64,000 nucleotides of DNA, from NCBI GenBank assembly GCA_041300865.1, contig JBFYTF010000036.1, positions 48,006-112,005 on the forward strand. The letters are read 5' to 3'. The stretch comes from JAAYZQ01 sp041300865 (GTDB taxonomy: Bacteria; Chloroflexota; Anaerolineae; JAAYZQ01). The translations under genes and the position numbers were made by a program. The notes beneath the pieces were generated by a model. It was given only the letters and a program-made list of their open reading frames with translations, did not search any database and had not been told where the DNA came from. Positions 43,049 through 51,217 of this stretch are shown here, one piece after another (position 1 is the stretch's first letter; each line of letters opens with the position of its first letter).

Positions 43049-44041
43049 CTAGAGGCTGGCCAGGTGTTGCCCCAGAACGGCCAGCGTCTCTGGCAGCACG
43101 AGCGGCGTGGCACCTGCTCCCCCTGTGGCGAACGTCCCCTGGACCTGGCGCGGCGTACGCCCCGGCGATCGCTCGGCCAGCCTGTCGAGGATGGCGTCGA
43201 TCTCGGCCTCGTCGGGGATGCAGCGCACCCAACCGGGGCGAGAGTCATTCACGCCTACCAGGCGCAGCATGCCCTGGCTGGTCTGCCGGCCGAGTGCCAG
43301 TCCGGCGCGGCGCTTTTCCTCGACACTGGTCATGAAGCTGCGGTGCGTCAGCTTGGGGCTGACGAAAGCCAAACGGGCCACGTAGGCATCACCAAACCGC
43401 TCCAACATGGCGACAATCAGCTTGACGAGACGGTTGTGCATCTCGACAAAGGCGGCCTTCTCGTTGTCGCCCCAGCGATAACCGTTCGCGGCCGGTTTCG
43501 CCGTGCAGTCTGGGCGCCAGGGGCAGACCGCAGTGCCCCGGTGCTCGAACAGGCCGGGGTCGTCGTAGCGGGCCACCGGCGACGGCCTGTCGCGAAAGCG
43601 ATAGAGCAGCTCGTAAGGGACGAGGGCCATGGGCTCGGAGACGACAAAGCGGTGAAGGTGCAGATCGCCCCGGCACCAGACCCGGTTGTTCAGCGTGCGG
43701 GCATCGGCGCCTGGCGGCAGCGCGGCCAGCAGCTCCGGCGGCTCGTCGCCGGCCTCGACCGGCTGGAAGCCCACCGCGAGCAGGTAGCGGTTAATCGCCT
43801 GGTGCTCATCGCTCAGGCTGTAGGGTTTGACCTTGGTGCAGGGGAGGAGGAGCATGACTGCCTTCCTGCCGGTCACCGGCGGCCGGTACTCGGTCAGCAT
43901 GTAGTGGTGCAGGTCGCGCACCGCGGGGTGGTCCAGCCCCTCGACGTTCTCCTGCGGGCAGAAGAACGTGAGCGTTTCGTCCAGCGTGAACGGTGCGGCG
44001 ATCTTGGCATAGGCGGCGCGAACTCGGTCTGCTCTGTCCAT
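43049..44041 (-). CDS. ArcS/TgtA2-core-like protein (PCxxxKPYSxS motif)
   Basis: 330 aa. The segment at residues 67-80 reads PCTKVKPYSLSDEH, very close to the PCSxxKPYSxSxSH motif of archaeosine synthase (ArcS) core domains, and VVSEPMALVPYELLYRF resembles that domain's (S)xxGxVPxEL element. In archaea ArcS modifies preQ0-containing tRNA. Here there is no PUA or TGT domain, and additional features (CPWRPDCTAKP, HRSFMTSVEEKRRAG) are not recognised. It is encoded between two ECF S-like membrane proteins and a URO-D-type methyltransferase. A role in handling a deazapurine-like or other modified base is conceivable but unproven. ATG 44041 follows GGAGGACGAGG. Confidence 0.55.
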   Translation of the reverse strand: MDRADRVRAAYAKIAAPFTLDETLTFFCPQENVEGLDHPAVRDLHHYMLTEYRPPVTGRKAVMLLLPCTKVKPYSLSDEHQAINRYLLAVGFQPVEAGDEPPELLAALPPGADARTLNNRVWCRGDLHLHRFVVSEPMALVPYELLYRFRDRPSPVARYDDPGLFEHRGTAVCPWRPDCTAKPAANGYRWGDNEKAAFVEMHNRLVKLIVAMLERFGDAYVARLAFVSPKLTHRSFMTSVEEKRRAGLALGRQTSQGMLRLVGVNDSRPGWVRCIPDEAEIDAILDRLAERSPGRTPRQVQGTFATGGAGATPLVLPETLAVLGQHLASL

Positions 44042-44145
44042 GATGATCCTCGTCCTCCTTGACGGCAATAGCGGGTCCCCCCGGCGGTCCCTGGCTGCTC
44101 GCTTCGGGTGAGCCGGGGGGACCGAGTGCGCGGGATTGCGGTAGA

Positions 44146-44826
44146 TCAGGTAATGATCCCGCGAGTCGCCAGCCCGTAGCGCTCGATGACCGGGGTCAGC
44201 ACGCGCAGGAGGATCGGAGCAATGATGATCGTGACGATCATATTCCCGATCCACCAGGCGGTGATCGCCGGCCAGTAGGCGTCGGGAGGCACCAGGCCAC
44301 CCCAGCGCAGGATGGTTACCCCGTAGAGTGCACCGAGACCGTTGGGCACGAGCACGGCAAAGACGAGGAAGAAGAGGATCCCTTTCAGGGAGTAGACGTC
44401 CTTGCCGAGGGGATCCAGACCGAACCGGTGGGCCAGGGTGCGGTAGGCGATCAGCGGGATGCCAAATTGGATCAAGTCCACCAGGGCGAAGGGGATGGTC
44501 AAGAGCACGGGTGTCCCGGCCAGAATTCCGGCGCCGATGAATGAACCGATGTAGCCAATGAGCAGGCCCCAGCCACCAAACCACATGGCAAAGGGGATGC
44601 CAAAGCCGATGGCCACAAACAGCGCCGAGACGCTGACAATACCGACGGGCAGGGCAATGACCCCCAGCCAGGAGAGGATGGTATAGACGCCTGCGGCCAC
44701 GGCATAGGTTACCAGGCTCACCACCGTCACCGGTGGGTTGGGGTTCCACTTCAGCCCGTAGGGAATGCGTGGGGCGCCGCCCCTCAGCGGGGCAGCAGCC
44801 TGTGTGGGCTGAGTTGCTTCTGACAT
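44146..44826 (-). CDS. ECF transporter S-component-like membrane protein 1
   Basis: 226 aa with about six hydrophobic segments and the short polar N-terminus ending YGLKWNPNPPVTV. It is a clear paralogue of the next upstream product (44858-45526): shared AMWFG-WGL-IG-IG-IGAGILAG and LGALYG-. Position beside EcfT and EcfAA' and size fit a substrate-capture S component, but none of the characterised specificity classes was recognised. Two different S-like proteins for one energising module suggest either two cargoes or a heterodimer. AAAGGAGG precedes ATG 44826. Confidence 0.68.
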   Translation of the reverse strand: MSEATQPTQAAAPLRGGAPRIPYGLKWNPNPPVTVVSLVTYAVAAGVYTILSWLGVIALPVGIVSVSALFVAIGFGIPFAMWFGGWGLLIGYIGSFIGAGILAGTPVLLTIPFALVDLIQFGIPLIAYRTLAHRFGLDPLGKDVYSLKGILFFLVFAVLVPNGLGALYGVTILRWGGLVPPDAYWPAITAWWIGNMIVTIIIAPILLRVLTPVIERYGLATRGIIT

Positions 44827-44857
44827 CGCGTACGCCTCCTTTCTGGAGCTCAGACTG

Positions 44858-45526
44858 TCACGTCAGCCAGCCAAAGTTGGTCAAGCCCATGCGCTCGACC
44901 ACAGGGCCCAGCAGGCGCAGCAGGACGGGTCCGACGACGATCACGACGATAAAGTTGCCCGCTATCATGCCCAAAAAGCTCACCAAGAGCATGTTCTGCG
45001 GGACAAAGCCTGCCACGTAGAGCAGCGGTACTCCGTACAATGCCCCGAGGACATGGGGGATCAAGGCACCAAAGATCGCGAAGTAGACAAAGCCCCTGGC
45101 GGTAAAGACGTCTTTGCCGATGGGATCGACTTTGAAACGTTTCGCGAATCCTCGGTAGAGCAGCACGAGGCTTCCGAACAGGATGATGTCCCCAACGCCG
45201 AAAGCCAGGGAGAGAGGTAATGGCAGGCCGGCCAGAATGCCGGCGCCGATGCTCGTGCCGATAAAGCCCATGACCAATCCCCAGAAACCGAACCACATGG
45301 CGAACGGAACGCCAAAGCCCATGGCGATAAAGAGGCCGCCAATGCCCGGAATCTGGATCGGGCCGGAGACAACACTGATCCACGCCAGGACGGTATAGAC
45401 GCCCGTCGCCAGGGCATACGCCACCAACTGAGGTACCGTGACGGGTGGGTTCGGGTTCCACTTCAGACCGTACTCCATACGCGGTCTGGCGGACACCGGA
45501 CCGGACTGTGCAGCCTTGGTAGTCAT
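44858..45526 (-). CDS. ECF transporter S-component-like membrane protein 2
   Basis: 222 aa, about six membrane segments. Shares the 13-residue YGLKWNPNPPVTV segment at the cytoplasmic N-terminus and most loop motifs with the neighbouring protein. Separated from it by 31 bp and from EcfAA' by about 120 bp. AAAAGGAGAAG precedes ATG 45526. Substrate unknown. Confidence 0.68.
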   Translation of the reverse strand: MTTKAAQSGPVSARPRMEYGLKWNPNPPVTVPQLVAYALATGVYTVLAWISVVSGPIQIPGIGGLFIAMGFGVPFAMWFGFWGLVMGFIGTSIGAGILAGLPLPLSLAFGVGDIILFGSLVLLYRGFAKRFKVDPIGKDVFTARGFVYFAIFGALIPHVLGALYGVPLLYVAGFVPQNMLLVSFLGMIAGNFIVVIVVGPVLLRLLGPVVERMGLTNFGWLT

Positions 45527-45650
45527 CGATCGCTTCTCCTTTTCCTGTCTTTTTCCTAGCAGACTCCACTTCGACGTCAGCCGGGATGCCGTTCAGTCGT
45601 TGATTGGTTTGTACCCTCCTTTCGGAACCCTCTGGCACGGGCGCTGCCGG

Positions 45651-47450
45651 CTAGCCCCGGCTGTAGCCCTCCAGCGCCCTGACCCACTCCACAGTGTTGA
45701 GCAGCAGAGGATAGCCCTCATTCTGCTCTCGGAGCGCAACGCTCAGGGAGATGGCCTGGGGCGCGCACAGCTGCGTGGCCTGGATGTGCTCAGGGTTCGA
45801 GAACAGCTCTCGCGGGCTGCCGGTAAAGATATCGTGCCCGTTGAGCAATACCACTACCCGCTGGCAGTAGTTGGCCACAAGCGTCATGTCGTGGGTAATG
45901 ATCAGCACGGTGTTGCCCTGTTTGTGCAGATCCTCCAGCAGGTTCATGATCCCGCACACCATGTCATAATCCTGGCCGGTGGTTGGTTCATCGACAATGA
46001 TCATCTCGGGGCGCATGGCAAGAATCGAGGCCACCGCCAGGCGCTGTCGTTGCCCTTTGCCCAGGAAGAGCGGATCCTCATGGGCCTGGTCTGCCAGGCC
46101 GACCGCCTCCAGGGCCTGCATGATACGGTCTTCCTTCTCGGCTTCGGGCACCTCCAGGTTCTTGAGACCGTAGGCAACCTCGGCATGGACCTGCCGCGAA
46201 AAGATCTGGTGGTCCGGGTTCTGGAACACGTAGCCCACGTAGCGGGGGAGCTGCCGCCGCAGCGAGCGCTTGGTCACGTCCATGCCCAGGACGCGGACGG
46301 TGCCGGCGGAGGGCTTGTAGATACCATTCAGGATCTTGGCGACGGTCGTCTTGCCGCTGCCGTTGGTGCCGAGCAGGGCCAGTACCTCGCCCTTGTGCAG
46401 CTCGAAATTGACGCCGTGGAGGGCCTTGGTCCCATCGTCATAGACATATTCCAGATCCTTGACCTCGAGCAGTACCTCCCCATCGGGCTGATAGTCGGCC
46501 GGCTGGCAGGCGCAGTCCAGGTCCTTGGGGAAACACCCCAGGCATTCCTCGACGGAAATCGGTACCGCATCCTGGTCGCCGATACCAGCCTCGGAGGCGA
46601 TTTGAGAGACCTCAAAGCGGTAGATGCCAGACTCTGCCAGGACGTCGACGTGCCGGTAGAAATTGGCCGCGGTGTCTACCAGCTTGACCTCACCGTCGTC
46701 GATGAGATAAATCCGGTCACAGAACCGGTGCAGGATCGCCGGGTCCTGCTCCACGAGGATCACGGTCATGTCATGCTCGTCGTGCAGCATCCGCACGGTC
46801 TCGATCACCTCGCTCTTGCCCCGCGGATCGAGGTCGCTGGTGGGCTCGTCGAGGATGAGCAGGTCAGGGCGCATGGCGAGGAAGGAGGCAATCGCAACCC
46901 GCTGCTTCTGCCCTCCTGACAGATCGTTCGGATGGATATACTCCGCATCCGCGATGAGAAAGCCCAGCCCGACCATCTCCAGGGCTTCGCGCACGCGCAC
47001 TTCGATCTCTTCTTTGGGCAGCTTGAGCATCTGGAGGCCAAACGAGACTTCGTGCAACAGGCTCATTTTGAGGAACTGGTTCTCCGGATCCTGGAGGACC
47101 ATCCCCGCCTTGGCAGCGTTGATGCCGCGCCCCAGGAGCTTGCCCAGGGGCTGATCGTCCATGACGTTGCCTTCGGGGTCGACATCGGTCACCAGCTCAC
47201 CGTCGACCCAGACACTTCCCTGCCAGTGATAGTTGTAGGCCTGGAACGGGACCTTGAGGCCATGGGGGATGATGCCCACAATCGCCTTGCAGGTCGTCGT
47301 CTTGCCGACCCCGCTGGGACCGGTGATGCCGATGAACTCGCCGCGCTGGATCTCCAGGTTGATGCCTTTGAGCGTCCAGGGGTTTTCCTCCAAGCCGCTG
47401 AAACTCGGATACCGCCAGTGCAGGTTTTCGACCTTGACCATTGTGCTCAC
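45651..47450 (-). CDS. Fused ECF transporter ATPase (EcfA-EcfA')
   Basis: 599 aa, two ABC ATPase domains in one chain. Domain 1: Walker A GPSGVGKTTT, Q-loop VLQDPENQF, signature LSGGQKQRVAIA, Walker B LLILDEPTSDLD. Domain 2: Walker A GTNGSGKTTV, Q-loop VFQNPDHQIF, altered signature LGKGQRQRLAVA, Walker B IIVDEPTTGQD. QDPENQF and QNPDHQIF are typical of ECF ATPases. The inter-domain linker contains a Cys cluster, CLGCFPKDLDCAC (CX2CX6CXC), which might bind metal. Start taken at GTG 47450, eight bases after GGGAG and overlapping the EcfT stop by GTGA; ATG 47441 is the alternative. Confidence 0.87.
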   Translation of the reverse strand: MSTMVKVENLHWRYPSFSGLEENPWTLKGINLEIQRGEFIGITGPSGVGKTTTCKAIVGIIPHGLKVPFQAYNYHWQGSVWVDGELVTDVDPEGNVMDDQPLGKLLGRGINAAKAGMVLQDPENQFLKMSLLHEVSFGLQMLKLPKEEIEVRVREALEMVGLGFLIADAEYIHPNDLSGGQKQRVAIASFLAMRPDLLILDEPTSDLDPRGKSEVIETVRMLHDEHDMTVILVEQDPAILHRFCDRIYLIDDGEVKLVDTAANFYRHVDVLAESGIYRFEVSQIASEAGIGDQDAVPISVEECLGCFPKDLDCACQPADYQPDGEVLLEVKDLEYVYDDGTKALHGVNFELHKGEVLALLGTNGSGKTTVAKILNGIYKPSAGTVRVLGMDVTKRSLRRQLPRYVGYVFQNPDHQIFSRQVHAEVAYGLKNLEVPEAEKEDRIMQALEAVGLADQAHEDPLFLGKGQRQRLAVASILAMRPEMIIVDEPTTGQDYDMVCGIMNLLEDLHKQGNTVLIITHDMTLVANYCQRVVVLLNGHDIFTGSPRELFSNPEHIQATQLCAPQAISLSVALREQNEGYPLLLNTVEWVRALEGYSRG

Positions 47451-48517
47451 AGGGCTTCTCCCAAGAGTTCTGTAAAATTGATGCCGAAGCCGACCACGAC
47501 AACCAGGAGCAGGGCGCAAATACCCATCACGATCCAGTCGGCAAGGGTGAAGGGACGGACTTCGTGAAACTCGGTCGGGTCCTTCAGTTGCATCGAAAAG
47601 CCACGGGTGAGAGCGGCATCGCCGACTTCGCTCGAGCGGCGCAGCATCGTGGCCGTCAGTGGGACCGCAATGTACGCCAGATCGGCAATGATGCGCAAGA
47701 GGTTCTTCTGCTTGAGCGAGACACCGCGCGCCACCTGGGCCTGACGGATGGTGCTGTAGTCAAAGAGGGCCATGCTCAGACTGCGCAGCATGGTCGACAC
47801 AAAAAAGGCCGAGATATAAGGAGCGCGGAACTGGCGCATGGTGCCAATGATCTCGATGTCCCGGCTGGTCATGACCAGCATCAGCGAAACCAACATCATC
47901 GCCCCGTAGCCCAATGCTTTGGTCACCGCTACCACCAGGTTCTGCGACGATATCGTGATTACCATCGGGCGGAGAAAGTTGAACTCGGTGATCGTGATCG
48001 ACGGGTTGCCAAACACGTAGGTCACCAGCCCGCTCAGGACGAGGCCGCCCACAATCCCCCAGAAGATTCCCTTGCGCACAACGTACCAGGCCACCGCGAA
48101 TGCTACAAAGACAACCAACCTGAGAGAGATGCCCAGCGAGATGACCCCCGCATATACAGGAATTCGCGCCACAACAGTTCCGCCGAGGCTTGGGTTAAAG
48201 ACCACCCAGGCGAAAGCCATGCCGAACAGGGCGGGGAACATGACAATTGCATAAGACCTGAACACCCAGCGGAGCACGCCGCTGAGATAGAGGCCAAGAA
48301 AAGCGAGTAGGATCATGAGGATTGTACCCACGGGATCCGGATCGTCGGTTTTGATGAACCGGACGACGACGAAGGACAAGATGAGGATCGCGAACAGCTT
48401 GGTCAAGACATGCAGCCGGGCGAGGGGAGAGTCGATTTTGACCGCGAAGAGAAAACTGCGTACCCATTCCTTGCCGTGTACCTGTTCCTGGGTGACCGGT
48501 ACGGCGACTTCTGCCAT
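47447..48517 (-). CDS. ecfT: ECF transporter transmembrane protein EcfT
   Basis: 356 aa, longer than the usual 260-270. It has several membrane segments and the two coupling-helix Ala-Arg-Gly-type motifs characteristic of EcfT: AQVARGVS and ALTRGFS. It joins the ATPases to S components. First gene of the ECF set, with AAGAAGGAGTG before ATG 48517. A stem-loop followed by TTTT lies 37 bp upstream. Confidence 0.87.
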   Translation of the reverse strand: MAEVAVPVTQEQVHGKEWVRSFLFAVKIDSPLARLHVLTKLFAILILSFVVVRFIKTDDPDPVGTILMILLAFLGLYLSGVLRWVFRSYAIVMFPALFGMAFAWVVFNPSLGGTVVARIPVYAGVISLGISLRLVVFVAFAVAWYVVRKGIFWGIVGGLVLSGLVTYVFGNPSITITEFNFLRPMVITISSQNLVVAVTKALGYGAMMLVSLMLVMTSRDIEIIGTMRQFRAPYISAFFVSTMLRSLSMALFDYSTIRQAQVARGVSLKQKNLLRIIADLAYIAVPLTATMLRRSSEVGDAALTRGFSMQLKDPTEFHEVRPFTLADWIVMGICALLLVVVVGFGINFTELLGEAL

Positions 48518-48878
48518 GCTTCACTCCTTCTTGTCGGTTGTCTGTTCACAAAAGGAGCCCGCGCTGGCTCCTCATCCTGCCAGGGCCGTTGAAAGCACGA
48601 ACACGAGAGACCCAACAGGGACCCATATCCAGACATCAAGGGCGTTTCGGGTCTAGGCAGTCAAATCACTACCTTCTGCTTTGCGCAAGCGTGTCTGATA
48701 ACGGCTGACCATAGCCCCTATTTCGCAATTTGATTCGCAAAGACCGAAGCGGCCGACGCATCGCCGGCCCGCCCACCCGATCCTCCGGCCGGCCTGCAAC
48801 CCTGTCCAACCCCATGGTTGCGCGCCAGCCGAACAGGGAGTGGCCATGCCGCCGGCGGCAAGTTGGCGTTGGCGCGTC
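48518..48878 (-). promoter_or_regulatory. Leader/intergenic region upstream of ecfT
   Basis: 361 bp between the FCD regulator stop and ecfT, with no credible gene. Read on the minus strand it ends in a terminator-like hairpin close to ecfT. Further upstream there is a 7-bp direct repeat, TTCGCAA at 48722-48728 and 48734-48740, spaced 12 bp apart. No consensus -35/-10 pair was found, so ecfT may be read through from the regulator's promoter. A riboswitch is possible, since ECF operons often have one, but no known class was recognised. Confidence 0.4.
48546..48572 (-). terminator. Terminator-like hairpin in the ecfT leader (possible attenuator)
   Basis: Minus strand AGGAGCC, six-base loop, GGCTCCT, then TTTTGTG. 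A 7-bp GC-rich stem with a short U-tract, ending about 30 bp before the ecfT start codon. It could attenuate transcription into the ECF operon. Confidence 0.5.
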
Positions 48879-49577
48879 CTAGGTTGCGCTTTGCCGCTTG
48901 ACAAACTCGACAATACGATTGCCGGCCGTGGTGATATGATCGGCCAGATGTTCTGCCGCCAGGTCTGCATCCCGGGCACGCAACGCCTCGACGATGGCCC
49001 GGTGCTGGGTGATGGACTGCTCGGTGCGGCCGGGAATCATCCACAGCAGATCGGTGGCAAAGCGCGGCCACAGGCGTTCGATGAGGCCGCGCAACGTCTC
49101 GGAGCCCGCGCCCTGGTAGATGGTGGAATGAAACTGGTAATTGACACGGCGGACCTTGACGAGATCCATCTCCTCCCAAGCCTGTTCCATCTCGGTCACG
49201 AGCCTGTCCAGGGTTTCCAGGTCGGCATCCTGCAGGCGGGCGGCAAACATGCGGACGGCAAGGCACTCCAATGCCACGCGGATGGGTGTGATCTCTCGAG
49301 TGTCTTGGGGGGAGACTTCGGCGACGTAGACGCCCTTGTGGGAAACGTGTTCCAGGAGACCTTCCGTTTCGAGAATGCGCAACACTTCACGCACGGGGGT
49401 GGCGCTCATGCCCAGCCATTCGGCCAGCTCCTGTTGTTTCAGTTTCTGCCCGGGCTTCAGGTCGCCGCGCAGAATGGCCTCGCGCAAAATCCTGGCCCCG
49501 CGTCCTAACTTGGTGCCCAGCCCGTCATCGACGATCACCGGCTGCGCTCCCAGATCGGTCAAACCATTGGTCTCCAT
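48879..49577 (-). CDS. GntR family transcriptional regulator, FCD (FadR-like) type
   Basis: 232 aa. N-terminal winged helix (LREAILRGDLKPGQKLKQQELAEWLGMSATPVREVLRILETEGLL), then an all-helical FCD ligand-binding domain with the usual metal/ligand residues (RVNYQFHSTIYQ, ITQHRAIVEAL, HLADHITTAGNRIVEF). Its own promoter contains an AT-rich element similar to those in two downstream operon promoters, so autoregulation plus control of those operons is plausible. Start ATG 49577 follows GGAGGACC. Confidence 0.9.
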   Translation of the reverse strand: METNGLTDLGAQPVIVDDGLGTKLGRGARILREAILRGDLKPGQKLKQQELAEWLGMSATPVREVLRILETEGLLEHVSHKGVYVAEVSPQDTREITPIRVALECLAVRMFAARLQDADLETLDRLVTEMEQAWEEMDLVKVRRVNYQFHSTIYQGAGSETLRGLIERLWPRFATDLLWMIPGRTEQSITQHRAIVEALRARDADLAAEHLADHITTAGNRIVEFVKRQSAT

Positions 49578-49616
49578 GTTGCCAGGTCCTCCTCCACGCC
49601 GAGTCCGAAGCCATCC

Positions 49617-49652
49617 GAAATATAATATACAATATACTCGCGCATTTGTCAA
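49617..49652 (-). promoter_or_regulatory. Promoter and candidate operator of the FCD-type regulator gene
   Basis: Minus strand TTGACA (49652-49647), 17-bp spacer, TATATT (49629-49624), about 47 bp before the regulator's start codon. The spacer and -10 hold an AT-rich stretch; on the plus strand it includes TACAATATA (49628-49636), also found in the promoter element at 11971-11990. Confidence 0.68.
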
Positions 49653-49772
49653 GTGCGCGACTGCGTGGCTAAGGGGGAGAACGCCGTAAGGCGATATCAC
49701 GGGGATTGCCTTTTGAGGAGCCACCCTGGGTGGGGGGTAGCAGATTTGACAGAACCCTGCGCGTTGACGGCG

Positions 49773-51164
49773 CTACCCCCGACCGGCCGGCGAGAACCGC
49801 TGCCGCATGGTGGCCTCTGCTTCGGCCAGGACCCGGCGCTCGTCCCAGACGAGCAGTTGGCCGTTCTGGACGAGCAGTCGCCCGTCGACGATGACCGTCT
49901 CCACATCGCGCGCGGCGCTGGCGCAGTAGACCAGGTTGTTTACGACGTTGTTGATCGGCCGCATGTGGATCCCTGCCAGGTCCACGATGATGATGTCGGC
50001 CCGTTTGCCCGCCTCCAACGAGCCAATTCTGTCGGCCATGCCCAAGGCCCTGGCTCCGGCCGTAGTGGCCATGCGCAGAGCGCTGTAAGCGGGCAGCGCG
50101 GCAGGATCCATCGTCGAGTGCTTTTGCAGAAAGGCACCGACGCGCATGGCTTCGAACAGGTCCATGTTATCGTTCACAGCGCAGGTGTCGGTCCCCAGCG
50201 ACACTGTCACGCCGGCGTCCAGCATCTTGGTCACCGGTGCAGTGCCCAACGACAGCTTCATGTGGCACTCGGGATTGTACGATACGGCTGTTCTGCTCTC
50301 CTGCAAAAGCCGTATGTCGGCGTCCGAGACCCAGATGCAGTGTGCCCCCAGGACGTCAGGGCCCAACACCCCCAGCTCGTGAAGGTAATGCACCGGCGTC
50401 TGGCCGTGCAGGCTGTGGATGTTGTCCCAACCGAACTTGCTCTCCGCGATATGGAGATGGATTCCGACCTGGTGTTCATCGGCCAGCCGGCGCACCAGCC
50501 GCAAGAGGTCGGGACTGGCCGAGTTTTCGCATGCCGGACCGTAGCGAAAGGTGACCCGGCCGCCCTTTGACGCCCGGCAGCGATGGATCAACTGCTCGGC
50601 CAGACCGAGGGTGGCATCCAAAGGCAAGAGCATTCCTGGGCTGTTCCAGCGATCGACGTCGGTCAGGTACAGACAATGGACCACACGGATCCCGGCTTGT
50701 TCATAGACATCCACGAGCTCGGGTGGTGTGGCCCATTCCATATTCACGATTGTCGTGATGCCGGAACGAAGGGCCTCGGCACAGCCCAGACGCGTGGCTT
50801 GCAGCTGCAACTCGTAGTTGCCGGCCAGGTAGTCGCGCACCGCCATGCTGATGAGAGGCGATGACACCTGGGCGATCCAGTCGACAAAGGCCAGGTCGTC
50901 ACGGCAGCCCTTCAGGTAATTCTGCAGAAAGTGGTGGTGGGTGTCGATCAGCCCCGGCAGGACCGCTTTCTGCCGAGCGTCGATGGTGATCCTGCCCGTG
51001 GTTCTCCCGGCCAGAGCGTCCTTTGGTCCCACGGCGGCGATGATGCCCCTGTCGACGGCCAGCACCCCGTCGGAGATGATGGTTCCGTCCTCGCCCATGG
51101 GCACGATCGTACCGTTCTCAATGAGAAGGTCTACCTCGCTGGGCAACGAATCCAGGGACGACAT
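49773..51164 (-). CDS. Amidohydrolase, AtzA/TrzN-like
   Basis: 463 aa. Metal motif H76/H78 (IDTHHHFLQ), LHIAESKFGWD, the AHCIWVSD histidine and LGTDTCAVNDN with the late Asp. C-terminal VIVDGRLLVQNGQL. The ribosome site GGAGGTG precedes ATG 51164. It is the last gene of the CUT1 transporter operon, 53 bp after the ATPase, so it may act on the transported compound. The Glu after the HxA pair replaces the HVSE form seen in the 8791-10086 paralogue. Confidence 0.87.
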   Translation of the reverse strand: MSSLDSLPSEVDLLIENGTIVPMGEDGTIISDGVLAVDRGIIAAVGPKDALAGRTTGRITIDARQKAVLPGLIDTHHHFLQNYLKGCRDDLAFVDWIAQVSSPLISMAVRDYLAGNYELQLQATRLGCAEALRSGITTIVNMEWATPPELVDVYEQAGIRVVHCLYLTDVDRWNSPGMLLPLDATLGLAEQLIHRCRASKGGRVTFRYGPACENSASPDLLRLVRRLADEHQVGIHLHIAESKFGWDNIHSLHGQTPVHYLHELGVLGPDVLGAHCIWVSDADIRLLQESRTAVSYNPECHMKLSLGTAPVTKMLDAGVTVSLGTDTCAVNDNMDLFEAMRVGAFLQKHSTMDPAALPAYSALRMATTAGARALGMADRIGSLEAGKRADIIIVDLAGIHMRPINNVVNNLVYCASAARDVETVIVDGRLLVQNGQLLVWDERRVLAEAEATMRQRFSPAGRG

Positions 51165-51217
51165 CGCTTCGCACCTCCGCGGCGCGCCCGGGAACAAGGA
51201 CGGTTTGCGTGCCGGGA

